In this document: in pieces, positions 32,559 to 41,821 of the stretch
How the letters are laid out: the number at the start of each line of letters is the position of its first letter
How positions within the stretch are numbered: the stretch's first letter is position 1
From: Bin5 sp965221345
Lineage (GTDB): Bacteria; Chloroflexota; Anaerolineae; Caldilineales; Caldilineaceae
NCBI GenBank assembly: GCA_965221345.1
Contig: CBDCSD010000001.1
Span: 1,364,001-1,428,000, forward strand
Reading direction: 5' to 3'
DNA length: 64,000 nucleotides
Notes under the pieces: model-generated
The model's input: the letters and a program-made list of their open reading frames with translations, nothing else
What the model was told of the DNA's origin: nothing
The model's database searches: none
Translations under genes and position numbers: made by a program

Positions 32559-34448
32559 CTACTGCTTGCAGATCCTCGTCAGTCCTGGCAGAAAACTGTT
32601 TTCCACCACGGTATCCCAGCTCATGCTACTCGCCAGGGCACTGCCGATTCGGATCATTTCGGCCATCTGTACGCGGCTGGTGGGCAGCCGCTCGAAAATC
32701 CTCCCGGCCGTGCCTACCGAACTGTGGGCTTCGATACTGCCTCGGGTCTCCCCGTCAATGGCCAGAGCATCCTGCGGGGAAACCGGCGTCTGCCCTTCCG
32801 GCAGACCAATGTAGTCGGCGATCACAAACGGGAAACCTTGGTCAGCAAAAACAGGACTGGCCGCGCCGCCGTGAGGCAGAATGATACGACCATCCGAGTG
32901 TGTGGACCGGTCTCCAGGCCTACCCGCTGGCAAAAGCCCCTGCTGAACAAGCTCGTCCGCCGCCTGCTGCACAAAGCCGATGCACCCGCACACATTGCTG
33001 ACACAGGAGATTGCGCCGAAGTTGACAGGTTCAATCTGCGAGATTCCGAACGGTTCGTAGATGCTCTGCCCGAACTCAAGATCGCTGCCGCGACGAATGT
33101 CGTTGAACTCCATCGCCGCCGGCATGCGTGTGCCGCATCGTTCCCGGCTCCAACCAAACTGGTTGACAAGGACGATCCGGCTGCTGTGGGCGGAATGGTT
33201 GAAAGGTTCGACATTGCCGAAATAGAAGTGTGCTTCCTCTCCGATCAGGTCGCCGTTGTCTGCGCGATGACCCACGGGCCAGCTATATTGCGTTTCCCAA
33301 TTCTGCACCGACTCGGGTTGGCGTCCGGCCGGCTCACTGGTGGCCAGCACAAACAGCACGGCCTTCTTCCCGGATGACCGCAGTAGCCTGTCCAGATGAC
33401 TCAACACCCCCACGTCTCGCCACAATGCTTTGGAGAGAACCAGGCGGGCCACATGCGTAAAGACGTAATCCGGTTTGTACCCGAGCAACGTGTGGCAGTA
33501 GTCCTGCAAACGGCGCTTGGAGTCCAGGTGTTCTGCAACCGAAATCTCCTCTGAACTAACTCCGTTGTACACGAGATCGATGTCGTAGTTGGTAAAGTGA
33601 CCGCCCAGGAAGCGCAGTTCCTCTCGGACAGAGTCGCCAACAGCAAATATCGCATCACAATGAACCGCTAGTCGAATGATGGCGTGCTTGAAATAGGCGC
33701 TCTGGTCGCCAAATACGGTATCCAGCGGCAGATGGGACTCTCTGGCGCGCAGGAGTGCGTTGTAGAAGCGAGTATCGTAGCCTTCGTGGTCTTCCACCAG
33801 CAGGCGGGCTGTCGCCACCTCATGGGCATAGAATACCGTGCGCCACTGCTCCGGCTCGTTTATCTGCGCGGCGAAGACGACCGGCAATCCCAGCCATTCA
33901 TGGGCGATGATTACCCGCTCATACGGCGCGAGGCCTTCGTCAACCCCCAGTGCCTTAAGGCCCGAAAAGAGAGGCTGGGCGATTGTGATATATAGGTTGT
34001 ACTCATTGTCATAGCTGTAGCGCTGGCTCTGGATGCCGTAGTTTTCCCACAGAAAATAGCAGAAACTCGCCACGTGTACCATATGCGGGTTGCTGGCATC
34101 AACCAGCAAAATCTCGTGCTCTACATCTCCGAAACGGCGCCGCCCATACAGGAGCGCAACCTTGAAAGTCTGCTCAACCGTTCTCAGTGCCTGTTGGACC
34201 GGCTCGCTGACACCGTAGAATATTCCGTGCAAGCTGCTGTAGCGGATCTGCACTCCGCTGAGCGGGTCGTTCAACCGTTCCATCTGCACAGGATCCCAGC
34301 CGAACATTGGGCCGACCAGAACTGTCCGTTCTACCTGCTCGTTGTATGACTTTGCACTTAGAATCCCGTCCAGGACGGAGCCAATGCCGCCGACTTTTGC
34401 GCCAGCTTCATGGGTGGCGTGGACCGCAAGCGGGATGGTATTGGACAC
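32559..34448 (-). CDS. Glycogen/starch synthase-like glycosyltransferase (GT5-like)
   Basis: 629 aa from a GTG at 34448 with SD ggag; a TTG at 34460 would add 4 residues and seems weaker. Near the N-terminus THEAGAKVGGIGSVL holds the KxGG nucleotide-sugar motif of glycogen synthases. HEWLGLPVVFAA and YAHEVATARL are donor-side motifs. Late in the chain YEPFGISQIEPVNFGAIS contains the E-x7-E retaining-GT motif. It is longer than ordinary GlgA (about 480 aa) and has a divergent middle, so it may be a distinct glycosyltransferase acting on ADP- or UDP-glucose. Cluster with glgB supports glycogen synthesis. Confidence 0.8.
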   Translation of the reverse strand: MSNTIPLAVHATHEAGAKVGGIGSVLDGILSAKSYNEQVERTVLVGPMFGWDPVQMERLNDPLSGVQIRYSSLHGIFYGVSEPVQQALRTVEQTFKVALLYGRRRFGDVEHEILLVDASNPHMVHVASFCYFLWENYGIQSQRYSYDNEYNLYITIAQPLFSGLKALGVDEGLAPYERVIIAHEWLGLPVVFAAQINEPEQWRTVFYAHEVATARLLVEDHEGYDTRFYNALLRARESHLPLDTVFGDQSAYFKHAIIRLAVHCDAIFAVGDSVREELRFLGGHFTNYDIDLVYNGVSSEEISVAEHLDSKRRLQDYCHTLLGYKPDYVFTHVARLVLSKALWRDVGVLSHLDRLLRSSGKKAVLFVLATSEPAGRQPESVQNWETQYSWPVGHRADNGDLIGEEAHFYFGNVEPFNHSAHSSRIVLVNQFGWSRERCGTRMPAAMEFNDIRRGSDLEFGQSIYEPFGISQIEPVNFGAISCVSNVCGCIGFVQQAADELVQQGLLPAGRPGDRSTHSDGRIILPHGGAASPVFADQGFPFVIADYIGLPEGQTPVSPQDALAIDGETRGSIEAHSSVGTAGRIFERLPTSRVQMAEMIRIGSALASSMSWDTVVENSFLPGLTRICKQ

Positions 34449-34617
34449 TGGATTCTCCAATTTCGATTGTAATTCTGTCCAATCATAGCACAGGGGAATG
34501 ACAGCGAACGAATCGGCCTGACGCGCCCGGCCAGGTCACATTTGCATTGAGCGACGAGCGAAACTGTGCTATGGTGGCCTGCGCGGCCGCAAGTTTGGGG
34601 GTGAATGAGGAACACTG

Positions 34618-35781
34618 ATGACTGACGAAAAGGTTGTGCATCTTCATCTGCAGCAGCAGAGTCGGCGGCTTACGATGGTATGCAGCTTGACGCTCGTGTT
34701 CGGCGTGCTGTTGTTACGTCTAACGGCCATAAATCCGGATTTTAGCGCGCGCCGCTGGCTTATGATTTCCGCCCTTGTCGTTGCCGGCGAGTTCTGGTTT
34801 CTGCGCCGCGTCCTCGACCAGAATCATCCTCCAGGCCAGAAGGAACTCTACCCGGATCTGGGTTCGGCCAACCGGCTTACAATCTTTCGCGGCATTGCCT
34901 ACGCCTGGATGGCCGGGTTTCTGCTCATGCCCCGGCCCGGTGGCCTGATGGACTGGCTGCCGGCTCTGCTCTACGGAGGGGCAAGCATCGCCGACGTGTT
35001 CGATGGTTACCTGGCCCGCAGATCCGGGCGCGTATCCCGGCTGGGGGTAACGCTCGACATGGAATTTGACGGGCTGGGCGTTCTGGTGGGCTGCGCCCTG
35101 GCCGTGCAGTATGGACAGTTGCCCCTGCTGTTCCTGCTGGTGGCGGCTGCGCGTCCACTCTTTGTCTGGGGAATGCTGTGGCGTACCAGGATGGGGCTTC
35201 CCAACTACCCGATGACGGCAAGTGACCAGCGCCGCATCATCGCCGGCCTGCTCATGATCTTTTTAAGCACCGTGTTGTGGCCGATTCTTGAGCCGCCCGT
35301 CACCCATGCGGTTGGGGCCGTTTTCGGCGGCGCGGTGGCGCTCAGCTTTGTCCGCGACTGGCTGGTAACCATCGGCTGGCTGCGCCCTGGCCATCCCTCC
35401 TACGTCCTGTGGCGCGCCCGCCTCAAAATGTGGGCTTTTTTCTGGATTCCCGTTGGTCTTAGGATAACAATTGCAGTGCTGGTTTCGCTCACGGTCTCGG
35501 GCGTCCTGATGGGCGCATCTTCAATGCCGGCGGCGGTGAGTTGGCCCGTCGCTGCGGTGGGCGCAGTAGGCGGACTGGCGGCCCTGTTTGGCGTCGGTGC
35601 AAGGGCGTCGGCAGGGCTTGTAATTGCGAGCGCCTTTCTGTACTTCTCTTTCGGAGGCCAAACGTGGCTGGGTCTGTCCCTGCTCGTCCTGTCATCCCTC
35701 TTGATCGTCCTCGGTAGCGGCCACTTCACTCTCTGGATCCCGGAGGAGCGCTGGCTGCGGGTCGGCGCCAACGAGATTTGA
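34618..35781 (+). CDS. CDP-alcohol phosphatidyltransferase family membrane protein
   Basis: 387 aa, ATG with SD agga. It carries the complete CDP-alcohol phosphatidyltransferase motif D-x2-D-G-x2-A-R-x8-G-x3-D-x3-D, seen as DVFDGYLAR, then G, then LDMEFD around residues 125-150. About ten hydrophobic helices are seen, more than the usual six to eight, with four added C-terminally. The enzyme would move a phosphatidyl group from CDP-diacylglycerol to an alcohol in the inner membrane. The alcohol cannot be predicted. It is transcribed divergently from the glycogen cluster. Confidence 0.88.
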   Translation: MTDEKVVHLHLQQQSRRLTMVCSLTLVFGVLLLRLTAINPDFSARRWLMISALVVAGEFWFLRRVLDQNHPPGQKELYPDLGSANRLTIFRGIAYAWMAGFLLMPRPGGLMDWLPALLYGGASIADVFDGYLARRSGRVSRLGVTLDMEFDGLGVLVGCALAVQYGQLPLLFLLVAAARPLFVWGMLWRTRMGLPNYPMTASDQRRIIAGLLMIFLSTVLWPILEPPVTHAVGAVFGGAVALSFVRDWLVTIGWLRPGHPSYVLWRARLKMWAFFWIPVGLRITIAVLVSLTVSGVLMGASSMPAAVSWPVAAVGAVGGLAALFGVGARASAGLVIASAFLYFSFGGQTWLGLSLLVLSSLLIVLGSGHFTLWIPEERWLRVGANEI

Positions 35782-36024
35782 CCGTAGCGAGTCCTGGTGT
35801 ACTTCTGCGGGACACATCTATTGCGAGAAGGAGTTCAGCCTCGGACAGAGTTTGCGATCACCCGTACAACCGACGCCTTGGGGAAACTTTGCCCACAATT
35901 CTTGCCAGCGCCTCCAAGAAAACTGGCGTTGTTAGAAACCCAAGTTTATGCAATGATAGAGTAGTCTGTCCTCCCCCTCGCGCCGGAACGCCACCCCTGG
36001 CCTAATATAAGGAGACAGAAGACC

Positions 36025-36360
36025 ATGAACGATCTGCGTACTCTAAGTTCACAATCGTATCGCATTATTGCGCTTGCCCTCCTGACCGCCCTGATCCACC
36101 TGTTCCTGGGTGTCCAGGGCGGGATCGCGATCTTTATTCTCAACGGTCTTGGCTTTATCGCGCTGGTTGCCGCTCTCTATCTCCTCCCCCAACTGGCCCA
36201 CTGGAGCACTTACATTCGTTGGGCATTGGTAGCGTATACGGCAATTACAATTGTCGCCTACTTTGTGGTCAACCAACAGCCATTAGACAGCGGAATAGGC
36301 TTGATTACGAAAGCAATCGAGGTGATCCTGATCGTGCTGCTCTACTTGCAAACGAGGTAA
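36025..36360 (+). CDS. Small four-helix membrane protein
   Basis: 111 aa with SD aaggag at a good distance. Four hydrophobic segments fill most of the chain (ALALLTALIHLFLGV; AIFILNGLGFIALVAALYLL; WALVAYTAITIVAYFVV; AIEVILIVLLYL). No charged catalytic residues are seen. The family is not recognised by eye. The gene ends 4 nt before the PLP enzyme gene, so the two are likely co-transcribed. Confidence 0.75.
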   Translation: MNDLRTLSSQSYRIIALALLTALIHLFLGVQGGIAIFILNGLGFIALVAALYLLPQLAHWSTYIRWALVAYTAITIVAYFVVNQQPLDSGIGLITKAIEVILIVLLYLQTR

Positions 36361-36364
36361 CGTC

Positions 36365-37411
36365 ATGCACTTCGAGGAACTGGATACGCCGGTCGGCGTC
36401 GTTGATCTGGACCGCCTTTCTGCCAACATCGAGCGGCTGCAGAACTACCTGGACAGCCACAACATCGATAACCGGCCCCATATCAAGACGCATCGCATTC
36501 CGGCAATTGCCCATATGCAGTTGGAAGCGGGTGCGGTCGGCATCACCTGCCAAACGCTGAGCGAAGCGGAAGTGATGTGCAGCACAGGCATAAGAGATAT
36601 CTTTCTGCCCTACAATCTGCTTAGCGCGGCGAAACTGAGACGGCTGATGCTTTTGGCGCGGCGGGCCAAGATGAGCGTAACCGCCGACTCAGCCCGCACC
36701 GTCGCCGGATACGCCAACGCGGCCGCGCAGGAAGGAATGGTCCTGCCAGTCCTCATAGAGATGGATGGCGGCTATGAACGCTGCGGCGTGACAACCCCGG
36801 AAGGAGTGCGCGAGTTGGCTCGCCAAATCGACAGCGCGCCCAATCTCCACTTTGGCGGCCTGATGGTTTTCCCTTCAAATCCGGAGTCGAACGCGTTTAT
36901 GGGAGAATCGAAGATGCTGCTGGCCCAGGACGGACTCGACGTTGAACGAGTCAGTGGCGGCAGTTCATTCTGTATGTGGCAAGCCCATGAGTTCACCGAA
37001 ATGACTGAACACCGGGCTGGCATGTATGTCTACGGCGATCGCAACCTGGTCGATGCAGGTGTCATGACGCTGGACAATTGCTCATATTTTGTCTTGGCGA
37101 CCGTGGTCAGCCGACCGACCGAGGACAGGGTTGTGCTCGACTCGGGGAGTAAGTCGCTGGCCGCGGACAGCGCCCGCCAGGCGCCGGGACACGGACTGAT
37201 TGTCGAGTATCCGGAGGCGGAGATTTTCAAGCTCTCAGAGGAACATGGCCACGTGGATGTTTCACGCTGTGCCCGCAAGCCGGAAATCGGCGATCGCGTC
37301 AAGGTCCTGGTCAACCACTGTTGTGTCTCAAACAACCTTTTCCCGCGCATCGTCGGCCACAGGAACGGGGAGGTCGAATTGGAGTGGCCCGTCCTCGCAA
37401 AAGGTTGGTGA
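36365..37411 (+). CDS. PLP-dependent DSD1/D-threonine aldolase-type enzyme
   Basis: 348 aa fold-type III PLP enzyme (alanine-racemase-like N-terminal domain). The PLP lysine lies in HIKTHR near residue 40. GSSFCMW forms part of the phosphate-binding side. The C-terminal domain has LSEEHGHVDV and VLVNHCCVSNN, the His/Cys zinc site of D-serine dehydratase and D-threonine aldolase. It probably degrades D-serine, D-threonine or a related beta-hydroxy D-amino acid. Which of the two activities is present cannot be read from the sequence. SD gagg lies within the gap after the small membrane protein gene. Confidence 0.88.
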   Translation: MHFEELDTPVGVVDLDRLSANIERLQNYLDSHNIDNRPHIKTHRIPAIAHMQLEAGAVGITCQTLSEAEVMCSTGIRDIFLPYNLLSAAKLRRLMLLARRAKMSVTADSARTVAGYANAAAQEGMVLPVLIEMDGGYERCGVTTPEGVRELARQIDSAPNLHFGGLMVFPSNPESNAFMGESKMLLAQDGLDVERVSGGSSFCMWQAHEFTEMTEHRAGMYVYGDRNLVDAGVMTLDNCSYFVLATVVSRPTEDRVVLDSGSKSLAADSARQAPGHGLIVEYPEAEIFKLSEEHGHVDVSRCARKPEIGDRVKVLVNHCCVSNNLFPRIVGHRNGEVELEWPVLAKGW

Positions 37412-37489
37412 GAATGGGCTGATCAACGCCTTCGCATCAGAAAGAAAACCAGCTTTCGGCAGCGGCTCCGCAATCGCTGGCTGCATGGA

Positions 37490-39370
37490 TCAGAAAAAGT
37501 TGCCAAGCAGGCTTGGCAAAACGACAATGCCGAGGTAGGCCAGCAACAGCACAACAAGCACGAGACGAATCTTCGCCCACAATCCAAGATTGCCAAACCA
37601 GCTTCCGCTGCTGGGACGAGAACCGCCGCCTGAAGACGAATATTCCTCCGCTTGGGCAGCGTCGCGTCGGCGTTGTGCGGGCCCGGCTGGCGCCCCAATC
37701 GCCGGGTCGGCGCCGGACCGCTGCCGGGGCAGTCCCTGATAGTCATCCTCTTCGCCGGCAGGCTGGCTCAGTATTCGATGCAGTTCAGTGGCAACCGAAG
37801 GCAGCCGCGATTTGAGAAATTCCAATCCCGGTTGCTCGATATATAACAGTTCTACGTCGGTTTCGGCGAACGCGCTCTGGCCATACGGCTCGTCCGACAA
37901 AATAGCCTTTTCCCCAAAAACTTCGCCCACGCCGCGCACCCAACTACCGGCCCCATTCAGAGTTTGAAGACGGACAACTCCCCTTTCGATGAAATATAGA
38001 GCACTGCTCGGTGCCCCCGCCCTGAAGACCTGCTCCCCTCTATTAAGTTGAGAATGACGTAGATGACGGGCGACTTCCTGCAATTCGCCGATGTTGAGAT
38101 CGGTCAGCAAAGGGAAGCGGCGCAATCTTTCCTCATCCACTGACTCCCGGCGGGTAGTAGAACGGGACGCTACCGCCTGGTCGAGCGCCTCTCCAAGCGC
38201 AGGGACCCGTCCAGCCAGTTCTTCGAGGTCCGATCTGTAAAGCACCCACAAATTGGTGTTTCGAATGGCCGTGGCGTTTTCCAAGCGGTCCTCGCCTGTA
38301 AGCAAGCTCATTGCCCCAAAGTAACTGCCCTCACCTTGGCGGGCCAACTCCTGCAGTACTCCGCTCTCGTTTTCCGCAGTCAGTTCAACCTCGCCCTGAT
38401 CAACCAGAAAGAGGGCATCGCTGCTATCGCCCAGGCGGTAGATCGATTCTCCCGAAGGAACATGCTGGAGCACGAGCTTCTGAACGATGGCGTGCAGATT
38501 GGCGGGTTCCAGTTGGCCAAAGAGAGGCGTCTGTGCCAATCGCACCACCGCCTGAGTCTGGTCGGCTACGCTCAGGCTGCTACGGCTGTGTCGGCCCAAC
38601 GTCCGGCGCAGCAGAGGATACTGGCTGCTCAGGCTGTAAAACGTAGCCGCGGGCAGCGTCCATACCAAGCAGTCGTCTACCGCAAATGCGCTGGCATTAT
38701 ACGGCTTTTTCGTCAATATCGGCAGAACACCGAACAGATTTCCCGGTTCAATCAGCCTTGCGGTTGGGCTTGGGTCCTCCGGCGTAGGGGCAGGCTGCAA
38801 TTCCAGGGCGCCTCTCTCCAACAGGTAAAGGGCCTCGGCCTGCTGGCCGCTCTGATAAAGGAAGCTGCCTCGCCGAAGCTGGTGGGGCTGCATACTTCGG
38901 GCTATTGGCCCAATCACCTTCTGGGGCAAGCCGCCCAGTGCCGGCGTATGTACGAGTTGCTCCACCAAATAGTCTTCCAACTGCGAAATCTGCTCACCGA
39001 AGTTCTGACTGAGTTTTATGCCGATACCGTAATGACTCTGTAGCAGTTGACGCAGGTCAGAGTCAGGCAAAGCCCAAAAGTGGACATCAGAGGCGGCTAC
39101 CGCGCTTGTGTTGTGGGCCAGGCTCCGCAGGAACTCGGCTTCCCCCAACAGACTGCCAGGCCCGAGGGTCGCCAGAACCGAGCCGTAGGAGTCAAACAAG
39201 CGAACAAAGCCGCTCCGAATCAAGTAGAGATCACTGCAAGTCTCATCGCTGCGGAAGATGGTAGCGCCGCCAGGCTGATTCCCTTCTCGGAGGATCGATA
39301 CAATTTCTCTCAGCTCTGTATCTGACAAATCGTGAAAAAGAGGCGTTGCGCGTAGAAATTCGACAGACAT
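37490..39370 (-). CDS. Protein with four cyclic-nucleotide-binding-like domains and a C-terminal membrane anchor
   Basis: 626 aa with SD aaaggag before ATG. Four CRP-like cNMP-binding modules follow one another at about residues 8-125, 155-260, 280-390 and 425-530. Each opens with a P-L-F-x-x-L motif and a Y-L-I-x-x-G-x-V-x-L strand pair, as in DLYLIRSGFVRLF and ALFLVDQGEVELT. The phosphate-binding arginine pattern (R-x-A) is not evident, so the modules may not bind cAMP. A Ser/Gly-rich linker leads to a hydrophobic tail near 600-620 (VLVVLLLAYLGIVVL). No effector domain is found. It is probably a membrane-attached sensor or scaffold. Confidence 0.85.
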   Translation of the reverse strand: MSVEFLRATPLFHDLSDTELREIVSILREGNQPGGATIFRSDETCSDLYLIRSGFVRLFDSYGSVLATLGPGSLLGEAEFLRSLAHNTSAVAASDVHFWALPDSDLRQLLQSHYGIGIKLSQNFGEQISQLEDYLVEQLVHTPALGGLPQKVIGPIARSMQPHQLRRGSFLYQSGQQAEALYLLERGALELQPAPTPEDPSPTARLIEPGNLFGVLPILTKKPYNASAFAVDDCLVWTLPAATFYSLSSQYPLLRRTLGRHSRSSLSVADQTQAVVRLAQTPLFGQLEPANLHAIVQKLVLQHVPSGESIYRLGDSSDALFLVDQGEVELTAENESGVLQELARQGEGSYFGAMSLLTGEDRLENATAIRNTNLWVLYRSDLEELAGRVPALGEALDQAVASRSTTRRESVDEERLRRFPLLTDLNIGELQEVARHLRHSQLNRGEQVFRAGAPSSALYFIERGVVRLQTLNGAGSWVRGVGEVFGEKAILSDEPYGQSAFAETDVELLYIEQPGLEFLKSRLPSVATELHRILSQPAGEEDDYQGLPRQRSGADPAIGAPAGPAQRRRDAAQAEEYSSSGGGSRPSSGSWFGNLGLWAKIRLVLVVLLLAYLGIVVLPSLLGNFF

Positions 39371-39881
39371 GAAAACTCCTTTCGGACACCATTTTCTGCG
39401 CCAAAGTCAACCGGTGTTGTGCCAGAATGAGTATACTATCACCCATGAGTTCGCGGATAGGGCAAGAACGCCGTCTGCCTGGGCCATGCAGCGTCGCCAG
39501 CCAGGTCAAGCGGGTAACGGGAACAGCCAATCATTCAGATCGTTGCCCGGATCTCGTTACCCTGACGAAGCCACAGCGTGGTGCCTCGCGACACCACCAT
39601 GTTGAACCCGTTTATCAGGGAGTTCGTTCCAGTCTTGAAGAATCCGGGATCGGAATGATAGGATGCTATAAACATAATGGAGAAACCGCCGCGCTCCTGA
39701 TATAATGAATGAATACAGGACTGGAAAGTAGGAAGCGGCGGGACGCAAAACGGCCTGCCATCAATGCAGACCGTCGGAGGGAACGAGTTCTCCACACCAT
39801 TGGCCCGCTCCCTACTTGGGAAACAGGGGGACATTCTGGCTGGATCCTGCTCTGTCGGAGCGGGGAATCTCTTCCATAATC
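39371..39881. other. Intergenic stretch with no supported gene
   Basis: 511 nt between the cNMP-domain gene and the tRNA. An extended -10 element (TGATATAAT, ending at 39706) points rightwards, towards the tRNA on its antisense strand, without a matching -35. Open frames here are shadows of the antisense tRNA sequence. Confidence 0.5.
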
Positions 39882-39966
<85 letters not shown>

Positions 39967-39974
39967 TTGCAAAA

Positions 39975-40004
39975 ATTATAGCCGTTGGGGCCAGTTTCAG
40001 TCAA
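39975..40004 (-). promoter_or_regulatory. Promoter of tRNA-Leu
   Basis: On the minus strand TTGACT (39999-40004), an 18-nt spacer and a perfect TATAAT (39975-39980). The -10 box ends 8 nt before the mature tRNA 5' end, so transcription would start at or within a base or two of it. Confidence 0.7.
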
Positions 40005-40159
40005 ATAGGCGGCAATTGCGCTCCCAGCTGCCCCTGTGGTTGTGTTCGTACCCGCCGGGAAATGAAACGAATCGCGCGGCCCCGTGGCGATCGGCGTATC
40101 AGTCTTAGCTCGCCGACCTGCTGGGCGGTCCGCAGCCAACCTGCTAAAGCGAACTGTTC

Positions 40160-40750
40160 ATGGACCAGGATAATTTGATAGAACGCTCGCTTCAAGGAGA
40201 CCTGGAAGCGTTCAACCAACTGGTTATCGAATATCAAGGGCTTGGCTATGGAGTGGCATACCGCCTCCTCGATGACCAGGATTCGGCCGCAGATGCCTTA
40301 CAGGACAGTTTTATTAAGGCCTTTCAGGCGCTGGAGAATTACCGGGGCGGAAGCTTCAAGAGTTGGTTGATGCGGATCGTCGTTAACACCTGTTACGATC
40401 ATCTGCGAATCCGGCAACGCAAACGGACCGAAAGCCTGGATGACATGCCCGTTGACGAGGAGTACGTTGTCCAGCTGACAGATCGCGGCGAATCACCGCA
40501 TGAATTCGCCGAAAGGCGGGAGCTACAGGCGTTGATAGGCTCGGCAATTACTTCCTTGCCCGAGGTCCTGCGCACTGCCATTGTCCTGCGCGATGTCGAG
40601 GGGTACGCATACGATGAAATCGCGGAAATCACCAGCGCGGCCGTGGGAACGGTCAAGTCTCGGATCAATCGTGCGCGCGGCCGCGTGCGCGACTATCTTA
40701 GCAAACATGCGGAACTTTTGCCGGCGGTCTATCGTCATTCATTTAAGTAG
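40160..40750 (+). CDS. RNA polymerase sigma factor, ECF (RpoE-like) family
   Basis: 196 aa. Region 2 spans about residues 5-90 with YQGLGYGVAYRLLDD and AADALQDSFIKAFQ, then the recognition helix YRGGSFKSWLMRI. Region 4 (about 125-185) has SLPEVLRTAIVLRDVEGYAYDEIAEI and an HTH ending GTVKSRINRARGRVRDYL. Such sigma factors redirect RNA polymerase in response to envelope or oxidative signals. The next gene encodes a membrane protein that fits an anti-sigma factor, and mutM follows, hinting at a DNA- or oxidative-damage link. The ribosome site before the ATG is weak. Confidence 0.95.
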   Translation: MDQDNLIERSLQGDLEAFNQLVIEYQGLGYGVAYRLLDDQDSAADALQDSFIKAFQALENYRGGSFKSWLMRIVVNTCYDHLRIRQRKRTESLDDMPVDEEYVVQLTDRGESPHEFAERRELQALIGSAITSLPEVLRTAIVLRDVEGYAYDEIAEITSAAVGTVKSRINRARGRVRDYLSKHAELLPAVYRHSFK

Positions 40751-40885
40751 GGGATTCACCGTTTCCCCTACCCACTATCTGTACCACTAATACGGTTCAC
40801 CCTACATCAAGGCAGAGGGTGGGCAGGCCGTGGAAAGCAACCGGGTCGGTCAAGCCAGCGCGTCGGCGAAACAGAGCAAACGACT

Positions 40886-41821
40886 ATGAAGCCCCACAAT
40901 ATGCATTCGGTCGATGAAGAGTTGGTTGCTGCATACATTGACGGTGACGTGACTGCCGAAGAACGCCAGCACGTCGAGTCTGCTATGGCGACCAATGAGC
41001 AGATCGCCTGGGAAGTGAATACGTTGCGCCAGACAGTTGGGTTGTTACAAGAAATGCCCAGCGTGCCCCTGCCCCGCTCATTTGCATTGACCGAAGATCA
41101 GGTGCAGGATGTACTGCGTGAACGACGCAATCGCGTACGCGCCACCGCTGCGCCGGCCCAAGGGGTCCAAGACCAAACGGATTCCGCCTGGCAGAGATTT
41201 CTGAGATTTCTGAACGGCGGCGACTTGGCACTTCGAAACGCGGCGGCGCTCGCGGTTGGGCTGCTCGTTCTCTTCTACGTCGCAGAGTTTCAATTGCAAC
41301 AGAACCAAATCGAAGGTCCCACCGGGGACAACGGCCAGCTCTCGCAGGCACCCTCAACTCCCCAGATCCAAGTTACGGCCGTGGGAGGATCCCCTTCGCA
41401 ACCTGTTGACGCCATAGCCGATGCGCCCGCGACCGGGGATCAGGCCCCCTCTGGTGAAAGTTCGGTAGCCGCTGCCGAAGACGGTGCTGCCCAGGAGGAT
41501 GACGAGGCCGATTTTGGCGTGATGAGTGCTGAAGACGAAGACCCGGAAACTGCTGCATCGGCGGAGAAACCAATCGCGGCAGCGGCAACGCAACCCGACA
41601 CGAGCGCTGCGGCCGATGCAGAACAAATTGCCCGTACAGAATCGAATCCCGCTTCGGCGGCTGTCGATTCAAGCGAACGGCAACTGTCTGGCAGCGAAAG
41701 TGTAGACCCCTCCAGTCAGTCTCTACTCACCGTTTTCAGGTATGCACGTATCCTTCTTGTCTTGGCCGTCATAGCCCTCTGGCTGCGTAGCCGGGCCAGG
41801 TCCCGCGGCGGCCGTGCCTGA
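40886..41821 (+). CDS. Putative transmembrane anti-sigma factor
   Basis: 311 aa located 135 nt after the sigma gene. The N-terminal 60 residues (VDEELVAAYIDGDVTAEERQHVE and following) resemble the cytoplasmic sigma-binding domain of anti-sigma factors, but the usual zinc-binding H-x3-C-x2-C is absent. A membrane helix lies near residues 117-135 (ALAVGLLVLFYVAEF). A long Ala/Glu/Asp/Ser-rich disordered segment follows, and a second helix near 285-302 (ILLVLAVIALWL) is next to a basic tail. Gene order sigma then anti-sigma is the main support. The end overlaps mutM by 8 nt. Confidence 0.65.
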   Translation: MKPHNMHSVDEELVAAYIDGDVTAEERQHVESAMATNEQIAWEVNTLRQTVGLLQEMPSVPLPRSFALTEDQVQDVLRERRNRVRATAAPAQGVQDQTDSAWQRFLRFLNGGDLALRNAAALAVGLLVLFYVAEFQLQQNQIEGPTGDNGQLSQAPSTPQIQVTAVGGSPSQPVDAIADAPATGDQAPSGESSVAAAEDGAAQEDDEADFGVMSAEDEDPETAASAEKPIAAAATQPDTSAAADAEQIARTESNPASAAVDSSERQLSGSESVDPSSQSLLTVFRYARILLVLAVIALWLRSRARSRGGRA

